A stretch of DNA of 64,000 nucleotides, from the NCBI GenBank assembly GCA_965279285.1, contig OZ257148.1, positions 806,001 through 870,000 on the forward strand. Reading direction: 5' to 3'. This document shows, piece after piece, positions 8,167 to 16,924 of this stretch (position 1 is its first letter; each line of letters begins with the position of its first letter). This DNA is from G965279335 sp965279285 (GTDB taxonomy: Bacteria > Pseudomonadota > Gammaproteobacteria > DSM-16500). The notes beneath the pieces are model-generated. The model saw nothing but the letters and a program-made list of their open reading frames with translations, did not search any database and was not told the DNA's origin. The position numbers and the translations under genes were made by a program.

Positions 8167-9414
8167 ATGACTATTACTTCAACTCAAAACTCGTTGTTTC
8201 GTCTTATCGCTGCTTCATCAATAGGCACTATTTTAGAGTGGTATGATTTTTCTTTATTTGCTTATTTAACGCCAGTTATTGCGAAATTATTTTTTCCTCA
8301 TCAGCTTCCATTAGTTGCGATGATGGAAGCGTATGCTATTTTTGCTGTCGGTTTTTTTGTGCGGCCATTAGGGGCCATTTTATTTGGTCATTTTGGTGAT
8401 CGAGTGGGCCGGCAAAAAATATTAGTGTGGTCTATTCTTTTAATGTCGTTCGCAACTTTTTTAATGGGATTATTGCCGACTTATGCAACGATAGGTTTGT
8501 TTGCCCCATTTTTATTGATCATATTAAGGTTGTTGCAAGGATTGTCAGCCGGTGGAGAATCTACTGGTGCAGCGCTATTCGTGTTAGAAACAGCTTCCAA
8601 TAAATATCGTGGTTTCATTGGCGGTTTAATTTGGGCCATGGTGGGTGTAGGGATGTTGTTGGGTTCGTTTACAGCAACGCTTGTCGTAGCTGCCCCGCAA
8701 TTTGCTTGGGCTTGGCGAGTGCCATTTTTGTTTGGGTTGTTTGCGGGTGTTATCGGTTATTTTTTAAGAAAAGGAATGTCAGAATCGATAATGTTTTTAG
8801 CTGCTTTGCGAGCGCAGGCAGTAAAAAAATTTCCTTTACGTGAAGGTTTGTTGCGGCATAAAAAAGCAAGTTTAATTATTATAGGCTTATATACGTTGAG
8901 TGCGATGATAACGTATATTATTTTTATTTTTATGCCAAGTTATGCAACACATGTGCTTGGCTTACCGCTGCAGCAAACAACAGTCGTCAGTACCAGTGCA
9001 TTTTTAATTGCGACTTTATTGGTTCCAATGGGTGGTTATTTGTCTGATTGTTTCGGTAGGAAAAGATGTTTAATGTGGGCAGCTATCGGATTTGTTGGTT
9101 TAAGTTATCCTTTGTTTTATTTAATGACGCAAGGGGGGATGGTTTATTTTATTATCGCACAAAGTAGCTTTTTATTATTAGCGATTATTTTTCAGGGGCC
9201 ATTAACCGCGACAGTTTTTGAACTTATTCCTACGGTCGTTAGGTATAGCGTAATTGCTGTGTGCTATAACGTGAGTTATTCCTTGTTTGGCGGCACAGCA
9301 CCTTTTATTGCAACTTATTTAGTGAGTGTTATGCATTATCAAGCAGCGCCGGGTTTGTATTTAACTGTGGGCGCATTGATTGCTTTGTTTGCTGTGACTA
9401 GGTTAGCAGAATAA
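8167..9414 (+). CDS. MFS transporter, metabolite:H+ symporter (ProP/ShiA-like) family
   Basis: A 415-aa inner-membrane protein with about twelve hydrophobic segments. The opening SSIGTILEWYDFSLFAYL is the hallmark of the metabolite:proton symporter family (ProP, KgtP, ShiA). The loop 2-3 motif GHFGDRVGRQK and the loop 8-9 counterpart SDCFGRKR are present, as is RLLQGLSAGGESTGA in helix 4. Substrates in the family include proline, betaine, dicarboxylates and shikimate; the specificity here is unknown. The long C-terminal coiled coil of ProP is absent. It lies 9 bp after waaA and ends head-on with the holD-like gene eight bases away. Confidence 0.9.
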   Translation: MTITSTQNSLFRLIAASSIGTILEWYDFSLFAYLTPVIAKLFFPHQLPLVAMMEAYAIFAVGFFVRPLGAILFGHFGDRVGRQKILVWSILLMSFATFLMGLLPTYATIGLFAPFLLIILRLLQGLSAGGESTGAALFVLETASNKYRGFIGGLIWAMVGVGMLLGSFTATLVVAAPQFAWAWRVPFLFGLFAGVIGYFLRKGMSESIMFLAALRAQAVKKFPLREGLLRHKKASLIIIGLYTLSAMITYIIFIFMPSYATHVLGLPLQQTTVVSTSAFLIATLLVPMGGYLSDCFGRKRCLMWAAIGFVGLSYPLFYLMTQGGMVYFIIAQSSFLLLAIIFQGPLTATVFELIPTVVRYSVIAVCYNVSYSLFGGTAPFIATYLVSVMHYQAAPGLYLTVGALIALFAVTRLAE

Positions 9415-9421
9415 GTTATTT

Positions 9422-9889
9422 TTATAGATGTAATTTGAGTTGTTGTTGTATGAAATATAAGTCTTGTAATGTTTTATTTTTTTCGCGTGGGTGTTGTAGC
9501 AAATAAGCGGGATCCTGAGTCACTATCAACGGTGTTTCATTGTAAGTATAGATTTTTTCTCGCAACTGATTCATGAGAACTTGAGGGTTTAATAAAATTT
9601 GTGTTGTTTGTTCTCCTAGTGCAATGAGTATTTTTGGTTTTGCTAAATTAATTTGTGTTGTTAAAACTGTATGATCAAAGTTGGATGGATCAAGCGTGAA
9701 AGAACAAACGGAATTATTGCTGATATTGATAGCTTCGAGCATGGCGTTTAATAAACGCTCTTCTTTTGCCTGGTTTGCTTCGGTGTTTGTTAGGGTGCGA
9801 ATAAGCATCAAAATAGTATCTCGTGGCTGTTTTAATTGCCAAGGTTGAAGCCCTATTGCTTTGAGGTAAGCAAGTTTTTCAGTTTTCAT
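9422..9889 (-). CDS. holD: HolD-like DNA polymerase III psi subunit with uracil-DNA-glycosylase-like fold
   Basis: A 155-aa protein. Residues 4-22 (EKLAYLKAIGLQPWQLKQP) resemble the start of E. coli HolD (QLQQLGITQWSLRRP), the peptide that tethers chi-psi to the clamp loader. Residues 80-150 resemble the C-terminal half of family 4 uracil-DNA glycosylases: AKPKILIALGEQTTQILL, then PLIVTQDPAYLLQHPREKNK, where true glycosylases have a His-Pro at the position of Asp-Pro here. Psi is known to adopt a UDG-like fold, so the two matches agree. The iron-sulfur cysteines of family 4 glycosylases are absent, arguing against enzyme activity. The alternative is a divergent glycosylase. The gene is monocistronic and convergent with the transporter. 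Confidence 0.68.
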   Translation of the reverse strand: MKTEKLAYLKAIGLQPWQLKQPRDTILMLIRTLTNTEANQAKEERLLNAMLEAINISNNSVCSFTLDPSNFDHTVLTTQINLAKPKILIALGEQTTQILLNPQVLMNQLREKIYTYNETPLIVTQDPAYLLQHPREKNKTLQDLYFIQQQLKLHL

Positions 9890-9931
9890 TTTTAATGACC
9901 TAGAGAAACAAAGTGTATATAATATGATCTT

Positions 9932-10089
9932 GAGCTAAAGAGTTTGGTGGGCACGCTGCGCTTTGCCCACCCTACAAAAGCATTACAATTTTAATAGTAT
10001 ATTGGAAAAATGATGGTTGCAATTATAAAAAACGTAGGGTGGGCAAAGCGCAGCGTGCCCACCAAACTCCTTGGCTGCTGAATCACTGA
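9932..10089. repeat. Hairpin element copy 4, long-loop type
   Basis: Left arm core at about 9941-9975, right arm at about 10034-10080, separated by about 60 bases. Those inner bases are the reverse complement of the inner bases of copy 6 (39874-40048) with a few differences, so the two copies are inverted relatives. The element ends about 28 bp before the coaD start. Confidence 0.9.
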
Positions 10090-10116
10090 ATAGTTATGAT
10101 TGAGGGAGCTTCTTAA

Positions 10117-10599
10117 ATGAGTCATATTGCGGTTTATCCTGGGACATTTGATCCGATTACACTTGGGCATGTTGATTTAGTAGAGCGTGCAGCACGTATT
10201 TTTCAACAAGTTATTGTCGCAATCGCGGCGAATAAAAATAAACAACCCTTATTTAGTCTTGCTGAGCGAATTGATTTAGCAGAGCAAGCTTTTATTCATT
10301 GTCCCAATGTAAAAGTGATAGGCTTTGAATCATTGTTGATTGATTTTATGCGGCAACAAACAGCTAAAATTATTTTGCGTGGTTTGCGAGTTGTTTCTGA
10401 TTTTGATTATGAATTTCAGATGGCGGGTATGAATCGGCAATTAGCTGCAGATATTGATAGTGTTTTTTTAATGCCAGCAGAAAGCTACACTTATATTTCA
10501 TCAAGTTTTGTGCGTGAAATCGCTTCGCTGGGTGGCGAAGTGCAGCGGTTTGTGCCGGCAGCCGTAGTGGCTGCATTGCATAAAAAGTTGGGTAAGTAG
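10117..10599 (+). CDS. coaD: Phosphopantetheine adenylyltransferase
   Basis: CoaD transfers AMP from ATP to 4'-phosphopantetheine, the penultimate step of coenzyme A synthesis. The 160-aa length is typical. The nucleotidyltransferase motif YPGTFDPITLGHVDLVERA (7-25, with T/HxGH) and the second motif SYTYISSSFVREIASLGG (about 123-140) are intact, and ILRGLRVVSDFDYEFQMAGMN is the usual substrate-binding segment. GGGAG lies upstream of the ATG. The ferredoxin gene follows after one base, a coaD-ferredoxin order also found in other gammaproteobacteria. Confidence 0.97.
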   Translation: MSHIAVYPGTFDPITLGHVDLVERAARIFQQVIVAIAANKNKQPLFSLAERIDLAEQAFIHCPNVKVIGFESLLIDFMRQQTAKIILRGLRVVSDFDYEFQMAGMNRQLAADIDSVFLMPAESYTYISSSFVREIASLGGEVQRFVPAAVVAALHKKLGK

Positions 10600-10600
10600 C

Positions 10601-10849
10601 ATGGCATTAATTATTACTGATGAATGTATTAATTGTGATGTATGTGAACCAGCTTGCCCGAATCAAGCTATTTATCAAGGTGAAGTAATTTATGAAATTG
10701 ACCCTGCTCGTTGTACTGAGTGTGTAGGACATTTTTCTGAGCCACAATGTCAGATAGTGTGTCCTGTTGATTGTATTCCGCTAGATCCAAATTATGTAGA
10801 ATCTAAAGAGCAGTTAATAGAAAAATATAAATTATTAACGGCTGAATAG
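10601..10849 (+). CDS. fdx: YfhL-type 2[4Fe-4S] ferredoxin (Alvin family)
   Basis: An 82-aa electron carrier with two clusters. Cysteines 9, 12, 15 and 19 form C-x2-C-x2-C-x3-C; cysteines 38, 41, 50 and 54 form C-x2-C-x8-C-x3-C. The eight-residue insertion in the second motif and the C-terminal extension are characteristic of the Allochromatium vinosum type of low-potential ferredoxin. The start lies one base after the coaD stop, so the two are co-translated. The redox partner is unknown. The gene ends two bases from the end of tolC on the other strand. Confidence 0.94.
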   Translation: MALIITDECINCDVCEPACPNQAIYQGEVIYEIDPARCTECVGHFSEPQCQIVCPVDCIPLDPNYVESKEQLIEKYKLLTAE

Positions 10850-10851
10850 TT

Positions 10852-12204
10852 TTATGTATAGTCTTCTTTTTCTAACCATGCATTGATTGCCATAATATCA
10901 TCAGGTGATAAAGTTCCCGCGGCTTCTTTTAATGCAAGCAGATTTTTTATATAGGCATAGCGGTCTGCTGCATATTGTTGTTGTGATTGAAAAAGTAATC
11001 GTTGTTGATTTAATACATCAACAAGAGTTGCTACTCCTGCATGATATTGTGCTTCCATCCCGTTTAAAGAGCTTTGTGTTGACTTAACTGCTTCTTGATC
11101 AGCATGAATTTTACTGATTCCAGCAATAACGCCAAGATAATTTTGCCGTGTTATATTCATAGTATTGCGTAAGGTTTGGGTGAGTTGTTGTGAAGTAACT
11201 TGATAATTATATTGTGCTTGTCGTGTTTGTGCCACAACTTGTCCGCCAGAAAAAATGGGTACGCTAAGATTAAGTTCAACTGTGCGATTGTGGCTTTGAT
11301 ATGCGCCCGCAGGTTGGAGTAAATTGCTGGCAGGCCCAGTGCCCCCTGTATTACGACTCGAGGTGATATTGTAAATGCCTTCTGCATTGAGTGTTGGTAA
11401 GTGACCGGCAAATTGTTGTTTGATAGCAAAGCGTGCAACTTCATTGGCATATTGTGCTGCTTTTATTCCCCAGTTTTGCTGGCTGGCGATGGTAACCCAT
11501 TTTTCGATATTGGCGGGTTGCGGTGACGTCAGTGGAAACTGTTGGCTGAGCTTTGCTAGCGTGGGATAAGTATACCCAGTAATGACGCGTAAATTTTCTT
11601 TATCATTCGCGAGTTGGGTGTTAGCAGCAATATCGCTCGCGATAGAAGAATCATAGCTTGCTTGTGCTGTGTAAACATCGGTAATTGTTTTTATGCCAAC
11701 TTTATATTGTTGGTTAATTTGATCAAGTTGTTTGGCATAAGCTTTTTTGTTGGAATCAGCGTAACGTAAATTATCTTCATCTTGTAAGACAGTAAAATAA
11801 GCATTAGCAACACGTAAAATAAGCGATTGTGCAGCGGCATTTAAAAGGGCATCCGCTTTTTTTGCACTTGCATTTGCACCCGCTAGGTTAGCAAATTGAG
11901 CAAAATTAAAAATTGTTTGCGTTACTGTCGCGTTGACTTGCAAGCTTCGATTAGAGTATGAGCCCACGCCTAAGCTGGCCGGACCTGAAGTAGCAAATTT
12001 GTTAACGGAGGGGGTGGCAGTTACACCAATATTGGGTAGTAAGTTAGCTAAGCTAATCGGAACGTTTTCGTTATCAGCATAGCGTTGAGCTATCGCTTGT
12101 TGAAAAATCGCATCGTTTGAAATAGCTTGTTGATAAATAGTCAGTAAATTAGCTGCATGCGTAGTGGATATGCAGATAAAAAATAAGAAGAGTAAGTGAC
12201 GCAT
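10852..12204 (-). CDS. tolC: TolC-family outer-membrane channel
   Basis: A 450-aa protein with a signal peptide (MRHLLFLFFICISTTHA, cleavage after Ala17) and two repeats of the outer-membrane efflux protein domain, rich in coiled-coil helices (for example LRVANAYFTVLQDEDNLRYA, about 130-149). TolC trimers form the exit duct for tripartite efflux pumps and type I secretion. It is the last gene of the lptD-surA-pdxA run, 43 bp after pdxA, in the place where E. coli has rsmA-apaG. It could serve the EmrAB pump encoded at 45.0-47.4 kb. Confidence 0.92.
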   Translation of the reverse strand: MRHLLFLFFICISTTHAANLLTIYQQAISNDAIFQQAIAQRYADNENVPISLANLLPNIGVTATPSVNKFATSGPASLGVGSYSNRSLQVNATVTQTIFNFAQFANLAGANASAKKADALLNAAAQSLILRVANAYFTVLQDEDNLRYADSNKKAYAKQLDQINQQYKVGIKTITDVYTAQASYDSSIASDIAANTQLANDKENLRVITGYTYPTLAKLSQQFPLTSPQPANIEKWVTIASQQNWGIKAAQYANEVARFAIKQQFAGHLPTLNAEGIYNITSSRNTGGTGPASNLLQPAGAYQSHNRTVELNLSVPIFSGGQVVAQTRQAQYNYQVTSQQLTQTLRNTMNITRQNYLGVIAGISKIHADQEAVKSTQSSLNGMEAQYHAGVATLVDVLNQQRLLFQSQQQYAADRYAYIKNLLALKEAAGTLSPDDIMAINAWLEKEDYT

Positions 12205-12247
12205 TTTATTTTTTCCCCGGTATTTGTATTTGCACGGATAATAGCAT

Positions 12248-13249
12248 TTATTTGGTCTTTAAGGGAGATGGTTTGCTTAGCATTTTGATGGCGAGAGCAA
12301 CGGCAGCACTTAAGCTGCCGGAATCAGCATCAGGTGTCCCTGCTATGTCGAGCGCTGTTCCGTGATCAACAGAGGTGCGAATGATAGGTAAGCCGAGCGT
12401 GACATTAACGGCATGACCAAAGCTCATGTGTTTAATAACAGGTAATGCTTGGTCATGGTACATACTAAGAATAGCATCACTTTTGTTAAGATATTTTTCT
12501 GTAAAGACAGTGTCAGCAGGAAGAGGGCCGATAATGTCAAAATTATTTTTACGTAAGTCATTGAGTACGGGTGTGATGATGTTGATTTCTTCTTCGCCTA
12601 AATGACCATTTTCCCCTGCATGAGGGTTTAATCCGCAAACCATTATTTTTGGATTAGCGAGATGGAATTTAGTTTGTAATTCATGATGTAAAACTTTTAA
12701 AGTAGTTGTGAGTAATTGAGCGGTAATAGCTTGAGGAACTTGTTTTAAAGGTAAGTGCGTCGTCGCTAATGCAACACGGATGTGATCGCTTACAAAGAGC
12801 ATGACTGGGTGTTGGGTATTACAGTATTGAGCTAAAAATTCGGTATGGCCGGTGAAATTTATTCCTGCTTCATTCATGATGCTTTTTTGTATTGGGCCGG
12901 TGACTAAAGCTGCGGAGTGATTTAAACAATAATCAGTAGCAACTTTAAGGCATTCGATAACATAGCTAGTATTTTGTAGTGATAATTTTCCGGGTACACA
13001 AGGAGCAGGTAGCTTTACTGGAATATAGTATAAGGTACCGGGTTTGTGTGTGGTGCTTAATGCTGTTGGATCAAATAATTTAAGTTTTATTGCTTGGTTG
13101 ATTTGACTAGCACGCGATTGTAAAAGCGCAGGATCACAAACACAAATTAATTCAGCATGCCAAGATTGTTGAGCAATTTGCGCAGTAATTTCAGGGCCTA
13201 TTCCTGCAGGTTCGCCCAGCGTAATGAGTATGCGTGGAATAGTTAACAC
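12248..13249 (-). CDS. pdxA: 4-hydroxythreonine-4-phosphate dehydrogenase
   Basis: PdxA oxidises 4-phosphohydroxy-L-threonine in DXP-dependent pyridoxal 5'-phosphate synthesis. The 333-aa protein shows GEPAGIGPEI near the start, GPIQKSIMNEAGINFTGHTEF (substrate and first metal histidine), LNPHAGENGHLGEEE (second metal histidine) and MYHDQALPV (third metal histidine). It begins 7 bp after surA, the conserved lptD-surA-pdxA order. PdxB, an earlier enzyme of the same pathway, is encoded at 33.7 kb. Confidence 0.97.
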   Translation of the reverse strand: MLTIPRILITLGEPAGIGPEITAQIAQQSWHAELICVCDPALLQSRASQINQAIKLKLFDPTALSTTHKPGTLYYIPVKLPAPCVPGKLSLQNTSYVIECLKVATDYCLNHSAALVTGPIQKSIMNEAGINFTGHTEFLAQYCNTQHPVMLFVSDHIRVALATTHLPLKQVPQAITAQLLTTTLKVLHHELQTKFHLANPKIMVCGLNPHAGENGHLGEEEINIITPVLNDLRKNNFDIIGPLPADTVFTEKYLNKSDAILSMYHDQALPVIKHMSFGHAVNVTLGLPIIRTSVDHGTALDIAGTPDADSGSLSAAVALAIKMLSKPSPLKTK

Positions 13250-13256
13250 GCTTTTT

Positions 13257-14243
13257 TTATTCCGCAGGATTCATATTAACAAAAGCTTGGCTGCGCATTT
13301 TTGCCATCCAGGAAGGAATGGCTTCGGCCATTTTGCGTTGAAAAATAATTTGTTCGATTTGTTTATCGGACGGCGTATTTTGTTCGACGCTATCACGTAC
13401 TTCTGCTAAATGTAAAATATGGAATCCATTCGGTGTTTGAATAGGTGCAGCAACTTCGTTGGCTTGCATGTGAGTTATTGCTTCTACAAACGCAGAGGGT
13501 ACTTCTGGTAGTTTTCGCCAACCTAAATCACCGCCTTGTAGTGCTTTATCGCCGGATGATTCTGCTAAGGCGGCAGTATGAAAAGCAGTTCCATGATTAA
13601 TTTTTGCAAAAATGTCATCCGCATGTTTTTTTGCTGCTTGTACTTGTTCTGAAGTAGGAGCATCCGGCAGGCTGACGATTAAATCTTCGAGATGATATTC
13701 TTTATTATTGCTTGTGCGATAGGCTTTTGAACGTGTGAAATCACGTATTTCTTGAGGAGTAATCGTAATTTTTGCTCCGATTTCATGTTGTTCTACTTGT
13801 TGGATGAGCATTTCTTCGCGAATATTTTTGCGATATTCTGCTACGTTTAAACCTTGTTTAGGTAGTTGTTCGTAGAGTTGTTCTTTGGTCATGTTATTTG
13901 CTTCAGCAATGTGAGCGATGGCGCCGTCGAGCTGTTCATCTTTAATTTGAATGCCGCCCATTTCTGCCATTTGCAATTGTAATTTTTTATCAACTAATTG
14001 TTGGAGCATTTGTTTATGGAGTGCTTCATCAGAGGGAAGCGGTGTATCGCTGGCTGCCATTTGTTTTTTTAGTGAAGCAAGAGCGTCGTTTAATTCTGTT
14101 TCAGTAATCGGAGTGTCATTGACGACAGCAATGATACGATCTAAAGACTGCTCATGATGAGTCGTATTGTTTGCATAACTCATGCTGCCATGAAGAAAAA
14201 TGCAACAGAATAAGGATAGGCTTAATTTTAAACTAGTCTTCAT
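13257..14243 (-). CDS. surA: SurA periplasmic chaperone / peptidyl-prolyl isomerase, single parvulin domain
   Basis: SurA escorts outer-membrane beta-barrel proteins through the periplasm. The protein has a signal peptide (LSLSLFCCIFLHGSMSYA), a SurA N-terminal chaperone domain (about 30-160; RIIAVVNDTPITETELNDAL) and one parvulin domain (about 180-285; HLEDLIVSLPDAPTSEQV to TPNGFHILHLAEVRD). At 328 aa it is about 100 residues shorter than E. coli SurA (428 aa), which has two parvulin domains. It overlaps the lptD stop by one base and is presumably co-expressed with its main client. Confidence 0.94.
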   Translation of the reverse strand: MKTSLKLSLSLFCCIFLHGSMSYANNTTHHEQSLDRIIAVVNDTPITETELNDALASLKKQMAASDTPLPSDEALHKQMLQQLVDKKLQLQMAEMGGIQIKDEQLDGAIAHIAEANNMTKEQLYEQLPKQGLNVAEYRKNIREEMLIQQVEQHEIGAKITITPQEIRDFTRSKAYRTSNNKEYHLEDLIVSLPDAPTSEQVQAAKKHADDIFAKINHGTAFHTAALAESSGDKALQGGDLGWRKLPEVPSAFVEAITHMQANEVAAPIQTPNGFHILHLAEVRDSVEQNTPSDKQIEQIIFQRKMAEAIPSWMAKMRSQAFVNMNPAE

Positions 14244-16819
14244 TAGTAATCTCGTCCAAAATTGGATTGATAACCTGGAATACTACTCGCAAGCAAGGAG
14301 CTTGAGTCGCCTCTAGGGCCTAAGTTGCCTAAACCTTTTAGGGAAAATTCTATATAATATTGGTTGTTATATTGGAATGTACTATTAGGGTTTAGAGTAA
14401 CAAATGTACGACCAGTAACAAAACGTATTGCCCAACAGCAATTGTCGTATTGTAATCCATAGAGTAAGTTCTGCAACCGTTTTTGGTTCCAATCCTCTGT
14501 CCAGCGGCCTAAAGCACTCCAATCGCGAGCGATTGGCCAAGAAAAGGACACGTCGGTTTGGGATAAATTGCTTGTAGGGCTATTAACCGGTTGCCAAGGG
14601 AGTAAGATATCGCCGCTGCGGACAAAGTTATAGCCCAGGTTAAGTACTTTCCTGTCTGCAGGCTTGTATTGTAGTAGGAAGCCTTGGTTATCAATCTGGC
14701 TAGTTTGTACGTTGTAAATAGTGTTAGCAGTAGCACTCCAATTGGGGTTCACATTGTATTTTAGTACGCCAGAAAGAGGTGAGCGGTTGTTTGTATTATT
14801 GGGGTTATTTTCAAAAGCAGAGCAATTATCGGGTGTAGTGCAAAGTGTCACGGCACGTTTTTTAAAATAATAAATTTGCCCTATGCCGGCATTGGCTTTT
14901 TCAAATCCAGAAGTGCTATCAATTAAGCGCGTTGTGACCCCTAAGCTGACTTGGTTAGCGTCGCCAATGCGGTCTAAGCCACTAAAACGATTATAGGTGA
15001 ATAACTGATCATACGTTAAAGTATTAAGAACCGTGTCAAATAAGGGCAGTTCACTTTGATTTTTATACGGAATATAGGTGTAATAAGCCTGGGGTTCCAA
15101 TGTTTGTTTAAACTCATGTCCTAGCCAACCTGTTTCGCGATCAAAATAAAGTCCTGAATTAATATCAAGAATAGGTAGGCTACGAGATGGTGTTTTTGGT
15201 GTATTAATAATGTTACCAATTTCATATTGAGTAAAAGCTAATTGTAAGCGCGGTGTCATATAAAAATAGGGATAGTTAATCGGATGACTGATTCCTGGTT
15301 GTATGTTAATTCGGGTACCAGCAGGTAATTTTGAGCTATCACCAGGGGAGTTACGAATGTCAAAGCGAGTCATATCATTATTAATAAAATATTCTAGCCC
15401 ATGTTTTTTATCGGGATAATTGCCGCTTAATACGATTTGTGGAAAACGACTATAAGATGTAGGTACAGGCACAGAAGATTGATTAATTTGATTCAGTGTT
15501 TGATAGCCTTGCAATCGTGTGAGGAAATCCCAATGCGGTCCAGTATATTCAACATCAGCTTGTTGTAGTAGTTGATTTTGGGTGATTTCATTAATATTCC
15601 CGCTAAAATCAGTTAAGTAATAATCATCACCGACATAGCTGTAGTTAATGTTACTCGTCCATTTGTCATTGTAGCGAGCATGGTCTATCCATGAAATAGC
15701 TTTGCGAGTTGTACTGGTTTTTTCTAATGTTCTTAATTCTGATTGGGTTGCTGAATTAGTGCTATTTTGATAAAGCACTAAAGAAGTTTCTTTAAAGTTA
15801 GCAAATAATCGATCGCTAGGTAAAACGTTAATATTAATTTGTCCTGTGCGTATGGGAGTTAAATAACGGAATACGTTAGTAATTTGTAAACCGCGTTTAG
15901 AAAGATAGCCAGGAGTAATTGTTGTGTCATAGTTAGGGGCCAGATCCCAATAAAATGGGGTCATTAAGTAATGCCCTAGTAGGGTTGAAGTCCCAAAACG
16001 AGGAAATAAGAAGCCAGTTTTGCGTCGTGCATCAATAGGGAAGTTAAAATACGGCGTATAAAAAACAGGTAATTTTTTAAAATAAAGTCGGGCATGGGTT
16101 GCATAACCTCGCCCCGTTAATTTATTTAGCTCAATCGTTTTTGCTTGTAAATTCCAGGTGCTATTGGTTGGTGGGCATGTGCTATAGCTTGCATCGGTGA
16201 AATTATAAATTTTTGGTTGCTGTTGGGAAAATGATTCTGCTTGTCCCCAGGCGCTCATTTGCGTGATTTTTCGCTCTTTTTGTTGTTCTCGATAGCTCAC
16301 AGGAGTGGGTTTGGGGTGTGTGTCGCCATAAATAGTGGCGCGATAAAGAATATGATTGATGGATTTATTTTTAGTTTTTAAATCAAAATGGGCGTCTTTT
16401 CCAATCACGAGTTGGTTAGGTTCTGATAGTCGTACATTGCCGAGCAAGTCAATGGCGCTTAGTTTGTCAGTCACTGGGTCACGGTATAAATAAGCTTTAT
16501 TAGCAGTAATTTGTTGGCCGTCACGAGTAATTGTGACTTTGCCTTGTGAAATAGACGTACCATGGAATGCAAAAGTCCCCTGAGTGCTGGTAATAAAAAG
16601 TTTATCGGTGTGGACTAAGTCGTGGGGATAAATCATGGCAGATTCTAGATAATAGCCACCACAACGGTTGGTGTTCGTTGGTATCCAACCTAAGGCTTTT
16701 GCAACACTGTTAGGATCTAATGCGATGGGCTTGTTGAGAGACGAATTGGTAGCAAATAGGCTGAGGGGAAATAAGCCTATCCCTAAGATAATTAATAAAA
16801 TGGATTGCCACAAACGCAT
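14243..16819 (-). CDS. lptD: LptD, LPS-assembly outer-membrane protein
   Basis: LptD with LptE inserts lipopolysaccharide into the outer leaflet. The 858-aa protein has a signal peptide (ILLIILGIGLFPLSLFA), a periplasmic OstA jellyroll domain (about 60-200) and a large C-terminal beta-barrel. The cysteines used for the inter-domain disulfides are conserved: Cys53 in RCGGYYLES near the N-terminus and the adjacent pair in DNCCWAIRF near the C-terminus. It is the first gene of the minus-strand lptD-surA-pdxA-tolC run. amgK-murU is transcribed divergently 105 bp away, the same arrangement as in Pseudomonas. Confidence 0.96.
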   Translation of the reverse strand: MRLWQSILLIILGIGLFPLSLFATNSSLNKPIALDPNSVAKALGWIPTNTNRCGGYYLESAMIYPHDLVHTDKLFITSTQGTFAFHGTSISQGKVTITRDGQQITANKAYLYRDPVTDKLSAIDLLGNVRLSEPNQLVIGKDAHFDLKTKNKSINHILYRATIYGDTHPKPTPVSYREQQKERKITQMSAWGQAESFSQQQPKIYNFTDASYSTCPPTNSTWNLQAKTIELNKLTGRGYATHARLYFKKLPVFYTPYFNFPIDARRKTGFLFPRFGTSTLLGHYLMTPFYWDLAPNYDTTITPGYLSKRGLQITNVFRYLTPIRTGQININVLPSDRLFANFKETSLVLYQNSTNSATQSELRTLEKTSTTRKAISWIDHARYNDKWTSNINYSYVGDDYYLTDFSGNINEITQNQLLQQADVEYTGPHWDFLTRLQGYQTLNQINQSSVPVPTSYSRFPQIVLSGNYPDKKHGLEYFINNDMTRFDIRNSPGDSSKLPAGTRINIQPGISHPINYPYFYMTPRLQLAFTQYEIGNIINTPKTPSRSLPILDINSGLYFDRETGWLGHEFKQTLEPQAYYTYIPYKNQSELPLFDTVLNTLTYDQLFTYNRFSGLDRIGDANQVSLGVTTRLIDSTSGFEKANAGIGQIYYFKKRAVTLCTTPDNCSAFENNPNNTNNRSPLSGVLKYNVNPNWSATANTIYNVQTSQIDNQGFLLQYKPADRKVLNLGYNFVRSGDILLPWQPVNSPTSNLSQTDVSFSWPIARDWSALGRWTEDWNQKRLQNLLYGLQYDNCCWAIRFVTGRTFVTLNPNSTFQYNNQYYIEFSLKGLGNLGPRGDSSSLLASSIPGYQSNFGRDY

Positions 16820-16924
16820 AGTGCTAAGATTTTCCCAATCAAATGTGGCAAGTGTATCGAAAAGGTGGGTAGGATGGAACTAAACTTTCGTGACATAATT
16901 TAATAAATAGAGTAAATTTCTTCC

